A stretch of 64,000 nucleotides of DNA from Clostridiaceae bacterium. GTDB taxonomy: Bacteria; Bacillota; Clostridia; Lachnospirales; Lachnospiraceae. Shown here in pieces: positions 8,421 to 16,636 of this stretch (positions are counted from its first letter, which is position 1; every line of letters begins with the position of its first letter). The stretch is taken from NCBI GenBank assembly GCA_910575435.1, contig CAJTGI010000003.1, positions 1 through 64,000 of the forward strand. The letters are read 5' to 3'. The position numbers and the translations under genes are program-made. The notes beneath the pieces are model-generated. The model ran no database searches, was not told where the DNA came from, and saw nothing but the letters and a program-made list of their open reading frames with translations.

Positions 8421-8920
8421 ATGAAATATTGTCCTTATTGCGGTACTGTTCTTATAGACGGTGCTGTTTCTTTTTGCATGGAGTGCGGGAAAAAACTGCC
8501 GATAAAAGATGAGGAGAGTAGCGTAGCCCAGAACAATGACCATGATGAGGTGGTTCAGGAAGCTATAGGGTTAGGCACGGAATCCCGGAAAGAAAAAAAA
8601 CATCTGGAAAGCGCAATCAGAAATCACCACAAAAACGGAATGTTACCAGAGGCAAAGAACGAATAACGAAAAAGAAACGTAGACTGTCAGAGCTGCCTGA
8701 AGAGGAAGACCGATCAATAGAACCAACAAAAGAGCTGGAGCAGATACCGGAAACCGGTATGGAAGATGACTATGACGGTTATTATGATGATGTTCTTTCT
8801 GCAGATGAGGGGCGGTTCAGTGAAGGCATGGATAAAAACCTGATAAAGAAAGTGATTGTGATTATAGGTGTAGTCTTGCTAATTGTTGCCTTGTGTGTTG
8901 GCATGATGTATGTGCTATAA
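8421..8920 (+). CDS. Zinc-ribbon/TM protein split by a -1 frameshift at an A8 tract
   Basis: The frame from ATG 8421 (AAAGGAGG upstream) encodes a double zinc-ribbon, CPYCG ... CMECG, then an acidic linker, and stops at 8666 after 81 residues. In the -1 frame, from the run of eight A at 8593-8600 onward, coding continues without a stop to TAA 8918: a basic segment, an acidic linker (ELPEEEDRSIEPTKELEQIP) and a C-terminal TM segment (VIVIIGVVLLIVALCVGMMY). The full protein would be about 166 residues: cytoplasmic zinc-ribbon plus tail anchor, a common layout. The run reads A_AAA_AAA in the zero frame, a canonical slippery heptamer, so programmed frameshifting or transcript slippage may restore the product; simple mutation or a sequencing error is the alternative. 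Confidence 0.7.
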
Positions 8921-8986
8921 AAGAACTGTTGTAAATCAGGGCTATCCGTCGTGTAATAAAATTAAAATGTGTAGGAGGTAAGGAAG

Positions 8987-9553
8987 ATGTTATATATATC
9001 GAAAGGCATGGTGTGTCCGGAGTCTGTAACAGGGAATCTCTTTCTGGAAAGAGGAAGCCAAAAATTCCAGCTTCAGGGGAGGGAAGCTGCTGTATGGCTG
9101 AATGGCAGGTTCGGATTTGATATGACTGAATCAGAGACAGAAGAGCAGGTAGTCCGGTGTCTGGCTGGTAAAGGATTAGCAGAGATGGAAGTAGAAACGG
9201 GTTTAGTATACAAATACCGGATTTTTACCCGGTGCGTATTCTGTCCGGTAAGGCAGAGTCAGCATATGAGCAGCAGGCTGAGTGGTCTGGAGCGGCAGAT
9301 TGATACATGGATGCGGAAAGCAGGGCTTCACCTGTCTGTGGCAGAACTGGTATTTCTTCAGGAACACCGCATAACAGCAGATAGTGGGATGTTCGGCAGC
9401 AGGAATCGTCAGAAGCTGATTGAGACGATTTACACGAAAGACAATATCCAGGACAACCTGCTGGAACACCAGATGGAGCAGGCAGAGTGTCGTGACGAGG
9501 TGGTGGAAGCCCTAATGCAGCTTTTGAAGAAAAAGAAAATAGTGATTGTGTGA
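8987..9553 (+). CDS. ICE protein of unknown function
   Basis: A 188-residue soluble protein (MLYISKGMVCPESVTGNLFL) with GGAGGTAAGG before the ATG. It has a CVFCPVR stretch near residue 83 and a helical C-terminal half ending in a Lys-rich tail (QLLKKKKIVIV). The sequence suggests a winged-helix-like or replication-accessory fold, but nothing is diagnostic. It precedes a small two-TM protein by a few bases, so they are probably co-transcribed. Confidence 0.6.
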   Translation: MLYISKGMVCPESVTGNLFLERGSQKFQLQGREAAVWLNGRFGFDMTESETEEQVVRCLAGKGLAEMEVETGLVYKYRIFTRCVFCPVRQSQHMSSRLSGLERQIDTWMRKAGLHLSVAELVFLQEHRITADSGMFGSRNRQKLIETIYTKDNIQDNLLEHQMEQAECRDEVVEALMQLLKKKKIVIV

Positions 9554-9566
9554 GGGGGGGATTACG

Positions 9567-10007
9567 GTGAAAGAAAAGTGGATAAAAATGCCGAAGGCAT
9601 TACAGAGACAGGTATTATTCCGGTCTGGGGGCGGAGGACTGTTTTTGATGATATTGCTGTTTCTTATGATAGGGAGCAGGGATTTGTACCTGCTTCTGCC
9701 ATGTGTTTTATGTATGTTCTGGCTGGCAGGAAGCGGCTTCTGGTTGTTTTTGCAGGCGGCAGGGGGAAACTATATGTGTCTGCAGGGGCAGTGTATCCGC
9801 ATAGATACGTCAGGATTGCGAAAGCGGGTTCATGCAGTCCATCTGGCGCTGGAGCAGGGAACTGTGAAAATTCCGGTCAGATACCGCATAAGCAGACTGT
9901 CAGAGGGGGACACTGTCATTATCTATGTGGCAGAAAAAATGCCTGTGTATGAGCGTGACGGGGAATATATTATCGGAAATTATTACGCAATGGAGATTCG
10001 GAGGTAA
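9567..10007 (+). CDS. Small membrane protein with two TM segments
   Basis: A 146-residue protein started at GTG 9567, chosen because AGGGGGGGATTAC lies directly upstream and the gene then begins just after the preceding stop. Residues about 25-65 form two hydrophobic segments (LFLMILLFLMIG, then LYLLLPCVLCMFWLAG), followed by a soluble beta-rich domain of about 80 residues ending GNYYAMEIRR. No signature motif. Probably a membrane-associated ICE accessory protein. Confidence 0.6.
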   Translation: MKEKWIKMPKALQRQVLFRSGGGGLFLMILLFLMIGSRDLYLLLPCVLCMFWLAGSGFWLFLQAAGGNYMCLQGQCIRIDTSGLRKRVHAVHLALEQGTVKIPVRYRISRLSEGDTVIIYVAEKMPVYERDGEYIIGNYYAMEIRR

Positions 10008-10027
10008 AGGTGAAAAATGAATAGTTT

Positions 10028-10099
10028 CACAATACAAACTGTGTTTGTATTGGAAGTTTGGGGGCACAAGCCCAAACTTTTAGGAACTTTAGTTCCTTG
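10028..10099 (+). ncRNA. Three consecutive hairpins in a leader
   Basis: Three perfect inverted repeats stand in a row: CAATACAAA/TTTGTATTG (10030-10038 and 10044-10052), AAGTTTGGG/CCCAAACTT (10054-10062 and 10071-10079), and AGGAAC/GTTCCT (10082-10087 and 10092-10097). They precede a 55-residue gene by about 35 bp. The second is followed by only a short T run, so this is more like a structured leader than a simple terminator. Confidence 0.5.
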
Positions 10100-10134
10100 C
10101 GTGCTACAAAAAACGTGTGCATCAGGAGGTAGTT

Positions 10135-10302
10135 ATGGGAATGGAAAAAGAAGCATTATATCAGCTTTTGCAGGAAATCAGGGAAGAAATAGACCACAAT
10201 GAAAAGGAAGACGGCACGTATGCGTTTGATGTCCGGCGGGTGCAGGTGGCTCTTGATTTTGTCAAAAGGGAACTGACCAGCAGTATCGGTCAGAAGGACT
10301 AA
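10135..10302 (+). CDS. Small helical ICE protein
   Basis: A 55-residue, charged helical protein (MGMEKEALYQLLQEIREEID). AGGAGG at 10124 selects the ATG at 10135. No known motif. It lies downstream of a triple-hairpin leader and upstream of the ssb promoter. Probably a small regulatory or structural ICE protein; function unknown. Confidence 0.55.
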   Translation: MGMEKEALYQLLQEIREEIDHNEKEDGTYAFDVRRVQVALDFVKRELTSSIGQKD

Positions 10303-10321
10303 AAGAAAAATAAAGAATGAT

Positions 10322-10350
10322 TTGACGATGCAGGCGGGATATGATATAGT
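10322..10350 (+). promoter_or_regulatory. Sigma-70-type promoter upstream of ssb
   Basis: TTGACG (10322-10327), a 17-bp spacer, and TATAGT (10345-10350). The transcript would cross a small hairpin with T tract at 10419-10440 before reaching the SSB gene. Confidence 0.65.
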
Positions 10351-10418
10351 TGCTATATCAGTATCAGGTTATTTTAGAAATACAGAGTATTCAGGTTACA
10401 AAGTGTCAATCAGCACAG

Positions 10419-10440
10419 AAGTGCTTTTTGGCACTTTTTT
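10419..10440 (+). terminator. Short terminator-like hairpin in the ssb leader
   Basis: AAGTGC (10419-10424) pairs with GCACTT (10431-10436), followed by TTTT. The stem is only 6 bp, so it may attenuate rather than fully stop transcription from the promoter at 10322. Confidence 0.45.
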
Positions 10441-10544
10441 GTTGCGGAAAATTTTTCGCATGTTATCTGTGGTTTCCGCCTGCAGGCCAGGTTGAAATAA
10501 ATACATGTTAAGGCAGGACACATCTGCCAGAAAGGAGAATGCTT

Positions 10545-11084
10545 ATGTTTAAGACATTTGCAACAAACGTAGTGGTATCCAAAGGATACGAAGGTGCAGC
10601 AGCACTGAAATTTTCTGAAAATGGGGAGTCTGTGAGGTTCCGTATCGGACAGAAGGTATATGACAGCCGTGTAGAGGGGAATTGCCGCTGGCTGAACATA
10701 TCCGTAAAAGCCTTTGGTTCTGTCTGCGAAAGAATCAAAAAGATGAAACTGAAGGAAGGTTCCTTTGTCAATCTGACAGCGAGGCTGGATGAGGAAAAAT
10801 GGACCGACCAGGAAACAAAAAAGGAAAAGAGCCAGCACGTCCTTATCGTGGAGGATATTGAGTATGCCTATGTCGGGAAATCCGGTGAGAACCAGAATGC
10901 CGGACAGAACCAGTCCCAGGGGCAGAATCAGGCAGCTGGCCAGTACCAGCAGGCAGCACCGGCAGGAGCGGCTCCGGCAAATCCGGGACAGGCATCTGCA
11001 GCCGCACAGCAGGCAGATCCAATGGAATCGGATGGATTTATGGGGTTTGAAGCGTTTGGCGGCAACAACCTGTTTCAGGACTAG
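10545..11084 (+). CDS. ssb: Single-stranded DNA-binding protein, ICE-borne
   Basis: A 179-residue protein starting MFKTFATNVVV; AAAGGAG at 10531 fits the second ATG (10545) better than the one at 10539. The first about 115 residues look like an OB fold (GESVRFRIGQKVYD, WLNISVKAFG, SFVNLTARLDEE). A Gln/Ala/Pro-rich flexible linker follows. The acidic, hydrophobic tail GFEAFGGNNLFQD resembles SSB C-terminal interaction tips. It would protect single-stranded DNA during element transfer or replication. It is diverged from chromosomal SSBs, so the assignment is from layout and fold-like motifs. Confidence 0.75.
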   Translation: MFKTFATNVVVSKGYEGAAALKFSENGESVRFRIGQKVYDSRVEGNCRWLNISVKAFGSVCERIKKMKLKEGSFVNLTARLDEEKWTDQETKKEKSQHVLIVEDIEYAYVGKSGENQNAGQNQSQGQNQAAGQYQQAAPAGAAPANPGQASAAAQQADPMESDGFMGFEAFGGNNLFQD

Positions 11085-11185
11085 CATGGCACAACAATCA
11101 AATACAGGCGTGGAAGACCGCACATAAGTTACATTTCGTAGTCTTGTGTGCGGCCTTTTTACGTTATGGGGAAGGAGATGATTCC

Positions 11186-11578
11186 ATGAAAAACAAAGGT
11201 TTTCTTCTCCTCACGGAGCAGGAGAGGAATGCAAAATTCAAAGCAGCGCTTCATACCAAAACCGGAGGCAGGCTGACAGGGGATGAGATTCAGGAAATTC
11301 TCCATATCCTGCCGGCAGATAAGCAGTATGAAATTCTGGTCTACCAAAAGGCGGATGAGTTCTGTCTGGGTGTTACCCGGATGAAGGGAGCCAGAAAGCG
11401 GCTCATACTGGGGACGGATTTTCGGACTTTCAGAAGCCGGTCAGGAAAACTGGAGTGTGATGTGAAGTCCCAGGCAGTCGCCATAGCGGTCAGGAAAAAG
11501 TCCTCTTTGGAGGAATGCAGTCAGCTGCACATCCTGATTCCGCCGGAACGCTGCAGAAAGGAGCAGGAGTGCCTATGA
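11186..11578 (+). CDS. ICE protein of unknown function
   Basis: A 130-residue basic protein (MKNKGFLLLTEQERNAKFKA). GGGGAAGGAG upstream supports ATG 11186. The C-terminal half is Arg/Lys-rich (GARKRLILGTDFRTFRSRSG). No domain recognised. Its stop overlaps the next gene's start by 4 bp (ATGA), a sign of translational coupling. Confidence 0.55.
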   Translation: MKNKGFLLLTEQERNAKFKAALHTKTGGRLTGDEIQEILHILPADKQYEILVYQKADEFCLGVTRMKGARKRLILGTDFRTFRSRSGKLECDVKSQAVAIAVRKKSSLEECSQLHILIPPERCRKEQECL

Positions 11579-12306
11579 AGCGGGAAGAAAAAAGAGGAAG
11601 GAAAGCTGCTGACATCCTGATTTTGTTGGGGATGCTGGCATTGCTTTCTGTTATCTGCAGGCTCTGGCCCATCCTTCTGCTGATGATACTGGGAATCTTT
11701 GTAGCGGCGCTAAAGACGCTGTGCAGCAGGCCGGACAAAATCGAGGTGCTGACACCGGTATCCTTGCTGCCGGAAGCGAAACCAAATCCGACCATAAAGG
11801 ACCTGGAGCGGATGGCATATTCTGTCATACAGGCGAAGATTACGGAGCTGGTGGTAAAGGATTATCCCGAAGCCAGATGGGTATGGGAGACACCGGATGC
11901 CATGCAGGAGATTATGTCTGGCGGAGAGGTGTTTATTCTCCTGAACCGGGCCGGAGGCTACCGCAGGGCAGAAGTGCTGCACCAGAACCTTCAGGTGGCA
12001 GGGATTGATTATCAGCCGGAACAAAATAAGGAACCGGTATCCCCGGAACCGGAAGGGGACGATGGTTTTGACACAGAGCCGGCGGCAGACAATTATGAGC
12101 TGCTGGCCTTTGAATGGAGTGAGGCACACATTCTGGAACTGAACGAACGCTGCAATGAGGTGATCGGGCAGGGAAAAAACGAAGTTCTGATACCTTTGGA
12201 AGAGCTGCCGTCTCCGGAGAGCTGGCCGGATATCTGCCGGGAACTGGAACGGGCCGGGCTTGACAGGGTAAAAATCGTAACCGATGGAATCACAATCATT
12301 TTATAG
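11575..12306 (+). CDS. Membrane-anchored ICE protein
   Basis: A 243-residue protein starting MKREEKRGRKAAD at the ATGA overlap with the preceding gene. Residues about 14-45 form one long or two short TM segments (ILILLGMLALLSVICRLWPI). The rest is cytosolic or external: a helical region around WVWETPDAMQEIMSGGE, an acidic Pro/Glu linker, and a final alpha-beta unit. It sits directly before the AAA+ ATPase gene and may be a membrane partner of the ATPase/vWA pair (inference from position only). Confidence 0.6.
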   Translation: MKREEKRGRKAADILILLGMLALLSVICRLWPILLLMILGIFVAALKTLCSRPDKIEVLTPVSLLPEAKPNPTIKDLERMAYSVIQAKITELVVKDYPEARWVWETPDAMQEIMSGGEVFILLNRAGGYRRAEVLHQNLQVAGIDYQPEQNKEPVSPEPEGDDGFDTEPAADNYELLAFEWSEAHILELNERCNEVIGQGKNEVLIPLEELPSPESWPDICRELERAGLDRVKIVTDGITIIL

Positions 12307-12372
12307 CTTGGAAAGGGAATAAACAGAACTACGTTGCGTTATGCACAGAGAGCAGTGCAGAAGGAGGGAAAC

Positions 12373-13273
12373 ATGAGTACAAACATGAACAACATTTTTA
12401 ATTTTGGCCGCAATCTTCCGGAGCCTTTTGATACGATGGCGAGTAAAAAAGTTAAGGTTACTTCCAAGTATGGAAGCGGGACGGAAGCTACCATTAACTG
12501 TACCATGATCAAGGCAGTTCATGCGGTCTGCCGGTGTATGAGTGGGGCAGGCGAAGGGGCGGTTGGCCTGATTGACCACCGCTCGGTGGCAGAATACAAA
12601 TCCTCTGTGGAGGAATCCGCCTATCATCTGGCAGTCTATGACCGTTCCAAAGGAATGGCGCTGGCCAGTGTTTACAATAAGGACACAGAAACGATGGAGA
12701 ACTACACAATGAACCCGAAAGGAAGGGACGGCGCTGCTGTCATTATGGCAATGATGCCGTTTCTGATGGAAGATGAGGAATTTGCAGAGCAGTATGAGCG
12801 TTACTATGAGCAGTACCAGAAAGGCTATCCGGATTTCGATGCGGCAAAGGAAAGTATGGCAGTTTTGTGTGACAATGCGTACCGCAGAATCAAAGATGAG
12901 ACATGCAGCGCCCATCTGAAACTGGATGTGGATGCTTCCGGCAACCTGATGCGGGTATCCAATGCACAGCTGGATTCGGGGGCATTTACCCCGGTCAGTG
13001 TGACAGCAGGGGAATTTACCATCTTTGCAAAGACCGGGCCGGCAACGATCAAAAAAGCCGGCATTCTGGTAGAGAAAGAAGATTTTGAAGGCAGGTATGT
13101 CATGCAGGGACGGACACTGAATGCGGTGGAGGAGAGCCTGGTGCCGGAAATACCGGACTGGTACATCATCCCACCGGAAGTGGTGGAAATCTGCAGGCAC
13201 GCAAAAGAAACGACAGGAAAATCCATGCAGATGCGGAACTTCCTCTTACGGGGACCGGCAGGAACCGGAAAGA
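12373..13273 (+). pseudogene. MoxR-like AAA+ ATPase, N-terminal part, interrupted in Walker A
   Basis: The ATG at 12373 has AAGGAGGG upstream. The 300 intact codons include a family-specific N-terminal region and end exactly in the Walker A loop, RGPAGTGK. A mobile element follows, adding seven foreign codons before a stop at 13294-13296. The remainder of the gene (TMGAKAIA onward) resumes at 20707. Joining 12373-13273 to 20707-21680 restores one 624-residue frame. MoxR-type AAA+ proteins act as chaperones with vWA partners, and a CobT-like vWA gene lies just downstream. In the present state no ATP-binding loop can form from this fragment. Confidence 0.9.
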
Positions 13274-13319
13274 TGTTGGATAGTGCGGAGGGGTGACAAA
13301 CAAATACAAATAAGAACAG

Positions 13320-13335
13320 AAAGGGACTTCCTCAA
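13320..13335. repeat. 16-bp sequence inversely repeated at the recombinase leader
   Basis: AAAGGGACTTCCTCAA here is the exact reverse complement of TTGAGGAAGTCCCTTT at 18996-19011, which lies between the recombinase promoter and its ribosome site. A left-end transcript would be antisense to the recombinase mRNA leader at this stretch; a protein-binding site is the alternative. Confidence 0.6.
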
Positions 13336-13344
13336 TCCTTAAAA

Positions 13345-13375
13345 GGCTATGACAGTGACGGTTATAGTCTTTTTT
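13345..13375 (+). terminator. Terminator at the left end of the serine-recombinase element
   Basis: GGCTATGAC (13345-13353) pairs, with two G-U pairs, with GTTATAGTC (13361-13369), followed by six T. It would stop host-gene transcription entering the element. Confidence 0.6.
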
Positions 13376-13540
13376 CATGCGGTAATTACCGTAAGAAATG
13401 AACCTATATTCCCACAAGTGGAGAAATACCAAACAACAATATTCCGCAATCCAATCTCCCGACAATTAACGGAAGAAAAACATATATCAGCACCGAAACC
13501 AATCAATCATATCAATCCATATCACAGGAGGGCAAAGACC

Positions 13541-14149
13541 ATGAATAAAAAGCAGGAACAGCAGATTTTAGACTATTACAGCACTACTGACAAATATATC
13601 CGTAACAAGACACATTCCAATGCGCATCAGACCGTATTCACCAAAGAAAGCGATAAATTTCAGTGGCTTGTGTTGGAGCAGAAAAGCCAGTGTGAAGTCG
13701 AGGTAAGGCAGACCGACAATCATGGAACAATCACAGCGAGGGATAATTACGAACTGACAGGAAATCTCCCTAAGTGCGTGGGCGTGGAGCGTTTATGTGA
13801 GGGCGCAAATTTTCAGATACATTTTAACGCTGATGAAATCAATTTAATCTATCAGTTTGGGGAGCAGAGCAAAGCGGAAACGTGCGCCAGTCTGTCCGCT
13901 ATTCTTCCGCAGATAAAGGACAGTGACACAAAGCAGATAGTAAGCGATACTTTGAAGAAATTAAATGCCCTGTCAGAAAAAACGTGTGCGGAACTGACTG
14001 CCACCACCAAAAGACGGAAACTGACCGAACGTGACCATTCCATAAAGACAAGGTTAGCCAAAGCAAAGGAACAGGCAAAACAGCCGACAGTTGCTGAGGG
14101 AAAACAGCACAGAACCCACCGCAAAGGAAAGGGGGATATGGAACTATGA
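13541..14149 (+). CDS. Element-borne conserved protein, unknown function
   Basis: A 202-residue soluble protein (MNKKQEQQILDYYSTTDKYI). CAGGAGGG lies nine bases before ATG 13541. The N-terminal about 110 residues look beta-rich, and the C-terminal third is basic (TTKRRKLTERDHSIKTRLAK). It overlaps the next gene by 4 bp (ATGA). No function is recognised. A role in replication or regulation of the element is inference from position. Confidence 0.6.
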   Translation: MNKKQEQQILDYYSTTDKYIRNKTHSNAHQTVFTKESDKFQWLVLEQKSQCEVEVRQTDNHGTITARDNYELTGNLPKCVGVERLCEGANFQIHFNADEINLIYQFGEQSKAETCASLSAILPQIKDSDTKQIVSDTLKKLNALSEKTCAELTATTKRRKLTERDHSIKTRLAKAKEQAKQPTVAEGKQHRTHRKGKGDMEL

Positions 14150-14427
14150 AACTTTCACGATATGAGCAGGAAACGGTTGTCAATTACAATGCAGGAGAAC
14201 AGAACGCCACCCTCTACACAAGGGATAAGGCGGTCATGCGAAAACTTGACACACTTGTTGCCGATTTTCCTAATACATACAAGCTGATAAAGCAGGACGA
14301 AGTATCTAAAACCTATTCCTTTCCAAAAGCACACGTCAGTTACCGTAAGCCGAGGGCGGTCAGCACAGAGCAGAGGGAACGGGCAAGGCAGATGATGGTT
14401 AAACGGAATAAGGCAAAGACAGATTAG
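14146..14427 (+). CDS. Small element-borne protein, translationally coupled
   Basis: A 93-residue basic protein (MKLSRYEQETVVNYNAGEQN) starting inside the stop of the previous gene. It contains an EQETVVNYN ... ATLYTRDKAVMRKLD segment and a basic tail. I recall similar short proteins from mobilizable elements, but no function is established. The ATGA overlap implies it is made together with the preceding 202-residue protein. Confidence 0.6.
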   Translation: MKLSRYEQETVVNYNAGEQNATLYTRDKAVMRKLDTLVADFPNTYKLIKQDEVSKTYSFPKAHVSYRKPRAVSTEQRERARQMMVKRNKAKTD

Positions 14428-14638
14428 TAAAACTTCAATGGAATTATGTTGGCTTGTATGGTAGAATAACTATGCCAAGGACAACTGATGCTTTACAATT
14501 TTATATTGTTATAGGTTCCATTAAAAAGCAAAATGTAAATTGTTAGTTTACATTCTAAGCTAAAAAAGCAGACAATAGGTGGTGGTTTTTCGTTGTACTA
14601 TGATATATATTGAGGATATGAATTGGAGGTAAAAAAAT

Positions 14639-15376
14639 ATGTATTTAGGAAAAAATATTCAGTATCTTAGAAAGCAAAGGAAAATCACGCAGGAGGGATT
14701 CTCTGAACAAATGGCAGTATCACGTCAAACAGTTGCAAAATGGGAATCAGGTGATGCTATTCCAGAATTAGAGAAATTATTGGAAATATGCGATTTTTTC
14801 TCATGTAAGCTTGACGAACTGGTAAGAAAAAGTCTGTCAGAAAATGAATGTATTTATTCCGAAGTAAAAGTCCAGACAGTGAAGCCATTCAAAATGGCAC
14901 GCTATGTAATGATTTCACCACAGCCAGAAAATGATGTAAACGCATATTTAAAGCATTGGGCAACAGTTTCTGGATTATTGGCATTTGATAAAGACGCAAA
15001 AAGGATAGGTTGGGATTTTCCATTTGTATCATTAGAACAGAAAAATAGATTTGGGTTGAATGGTTATGTGGCTGCCTATATTTTGCCGCAAGGGTTTGAA
15101 ACAACCTATCCGGGAGTAGAAATTGCAGAACAAAAGGAAGCAGATTATGCGGTAATTACCATACGCAAACCATTTGAAAATGCTTTTGAGCGTATTCCTA
15201 ACGCCTATAAAAAAATAATGCAATATTTAGGTGCGAAAGGTTTTAAAGAAAAAGCAGAGGATAATATATTATCATACTACGAGTATGTATATGACAAGGA
15301 GGGAATTACATACATGGACGTGTTTGTTTATGTAAATGCGGTAACAAGCGGAAATTTACACACAGATTTTTCATAG
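14639..15376 (+). CDS. HTH-GyrI-type effector-binding transcription regulator
   Basis: A 245-residue protein. Residues about 8-60 form an XRE-type HTH (ITQEGFSEQMAVSRQTVAKW, then ESGDAIPELEKLLEICDFF). After a linker, residues about 80-240 resemble a GyrI-like small-molecule/effector-binding domain (VKPFKMARYVMISP ... YVAAYILPQGFETTYPGVEI ... YEYVYD). TTGGAGGT precedes the ATG. It probably senses a ligand and controls itself and the adjacent C39-like gene 31 bp downstream. The two form a compact cargo cassette closed by a strong terminator. Confidence 0.8.
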   Translation: MYLGKNIQYLRKQRKITQEGFSEQMAVSRQTVAKWESGDAIPELEKLLEICDFFSCKLDELVRKSLSENECIYSEVKVQTVKPFKMARYVMISPQPENDVNAYLKHWATVSGLLAFDKDAKRIGWDFPFVSLEQKNRFGLNGYVAAYILPQGFETTYPGVEIAEQKEADYAVITIRKPFENAFERIPNAYKKIMQYLGAKGFKEKAEDNILSYYEYVYDKEGITYMDVFVYVNAVTSGNLHTDFS

Positions 15377-15407
15377 TGTAACCAAAATTGAAATAAAGGA
15401 GAAATTT

Positions 15408-15767
15408 ATGGAACTGATTAAACAACCATCTTTTGAAACTTGTGGGCAGGCGTGTATCGCAATGATTACAGGCAAAGACATAAATGATGTGATAAGGGAT
15501 ATGAAAACAAGTGGTTCGACCAGTATTGGGCAACTTATAGAAATACTTGATAAATATGAAATTCGCCATGCTGAACGGAATATTCGAATATCAAAGAAAA
15601 ACCCTAAGCCTTATAAGTATTCTATTTTGACCGTTCATGTAAATGGCGGTTATACTCACTGGGTATTATTTTATAATGACAAATACTATGACCCTGAATT
15701 TGGTTTAATTGAGGATGAATATACTTATGGAAAAATTACATCATTTCTTGAAATTTATGAGGACTGA
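15408..15767 (+). CDS. C39-like cysteine peptidase fold protein
   Basis: A 119-residue protein. The N-terminus FETCGQACIAMITGKDINDV matches the papain-like C39 start with the nucleophile Cys. A GGYTHWVLFY segment supplies the His and YYDPEFG the Asp. This is the bare peptidase-like domain without transporter or signal peptide, so it acts in the cytosol. C39 domains of ABC exporters cut GG-leader peptides; stand-alone versions have other, mostly unknown, roles. AAAGGAG precedes the ATG. It is paired with the HTH-GyrI regulator, as in inducible resistance or stress cassettes (inference). Confidence 0.75.
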   Translation: MELIKQPSFETCGQACIAMITGKDINDVIRDMKTSGSTSIGQLIEILDKYEIRHAERNIRISKKNPKPYKYSILTVHVNGGYTHWVLFYNDKYYDPEFGLIEDEYTYGKITSFLEIYED

Positions 15768-15883
15768 TACTAATATTGAATTGATATCTATTAGTTTAGG
15801 AAAAAATCAGAAGATAATTTCATGTAAAAATGCACAACATTACAAATAGAAAAGAATAATAAAACTGAATATTGTTTACCATT

Positions 15884-15924
15884 AGGTAGCGGTTATCTTA
15901 ACAGACAATCCGCTACCTTTTTTA
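15884..15924 (+). terminator. Rho-independent terminator after the C39-like gene
   Basis: AGGTAGCGG (15884-15892) and CCGCTACCT (15910-15918) form a perfect 9-bp stem followed by a run of T. It isolates the HTH-GyrI/C39 cassette from the mobilization genes. Confidence 0.8.
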
Positions 15925-15970
15925 TTTTCAGAAACTATCAACACAGCACAGAAAGAATGAGGTATCAGAA

Positions 15971-16312
15971 ATGATTGAGAGCAAGAATGACACAAGCAAA
16001 AACTTAGAGAAAGCATTGCAGGCATTGGAACAGGCAAAACAGCGTGTAGCCAACGAAAAGAAAAAGCAGAACGAGAAAAAACGCAAAGCCGAGAACCACC
16101 ACAAGTACATCATGGGCGGTATCATTGTGAAGTATTTCCCCGACTGCTACCGCTATGACGAGGGCGAGTTAAACCGTATCTTATCGGTTGCCTTGCAGAC
16201 AAGGGAATGTCAGCAGATTATATCCAAAATCAAAGCGGAAAGCCGAGAAACTACTCCTCCACAATCCACACTCTCCAATGCCGAAAACGAAAGTGAGGGT
16301 GGTACGGAATGA
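15971..16312 (+). CDS. DUF3847-like mobilization-associated protein
   Basis: A 113-residue protein with a long charged coiled-coil start (SKNLEKALQALEQAKQRVAN) followed by HHKYIMGGIIVKYFPDCYRY, the conserved core I associate with DUF3847 proteins encoded just upstream of MobA/L relaxases. It probably assists the relaxase at oriT. It is followed by a palindrome-rich non-coding stretch and then the relaxase gene. Confidence 0.7.
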   Translation: MIESKNDTSKNLEKALQALEQAKQRVANEKKKQNEKKRKAENHHKYIMGGIIVKYFPDCYRYDEGELNRILSVALQTRECQQIISKIKAESRETTPPQSTLSNAENESEGGTE

Positions 16313-16344
16313 CGAGGGCAACGGAACTGAAAAGCCGAGGTAAC

Positions 16345-16475
16345 GTATTCACCCCGTTTACGGGGTGCGCACAGATATACCACCAGAGGTGGTATGTGCG
16401 CTCTCCGAGGGGCAAGTTTCACTTGCAATGGACAATACCAGCAAGCTGGTATATGCGGAGGGCGTTGTCTGCCTT
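16345..16475 (+). other. Palindrome-rich candidate oriT region upstream of the relaxase
   Basis: Dense inverted repeats: CCCCGTTTACGGGG near 16352; ATACCACC/GGTGGTAT flanked by GCGCAC/GTGCGC at about 16367-16403; and ATACCAGC/GCTGGTAT near 16435-16453. They lie directly before the MobA/L gene, where MOBQ-type origins usually sit. An open frame crosses the region but is Pro/Arg/Cys-rich and palindrome-derived, so I treat it as non-coding. No nick site is claimed. Confidence 0.5.
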
Positions 16476-16636
16476 GCGGCAGCCAAAAGGGGAAACGACA
16501 ATTCCCCTTCGCAAGCTGCGCCTGCTACCCTTTAGTGAACTTTGCGTTCAGACCAAAGCCAAAGAACGGCTTTTATCTGCCCACAAAGTCTATGAGTGCG
16601 CCCCTCTACCCTGTCGGCAGAATGTAGGTGTTGCGT

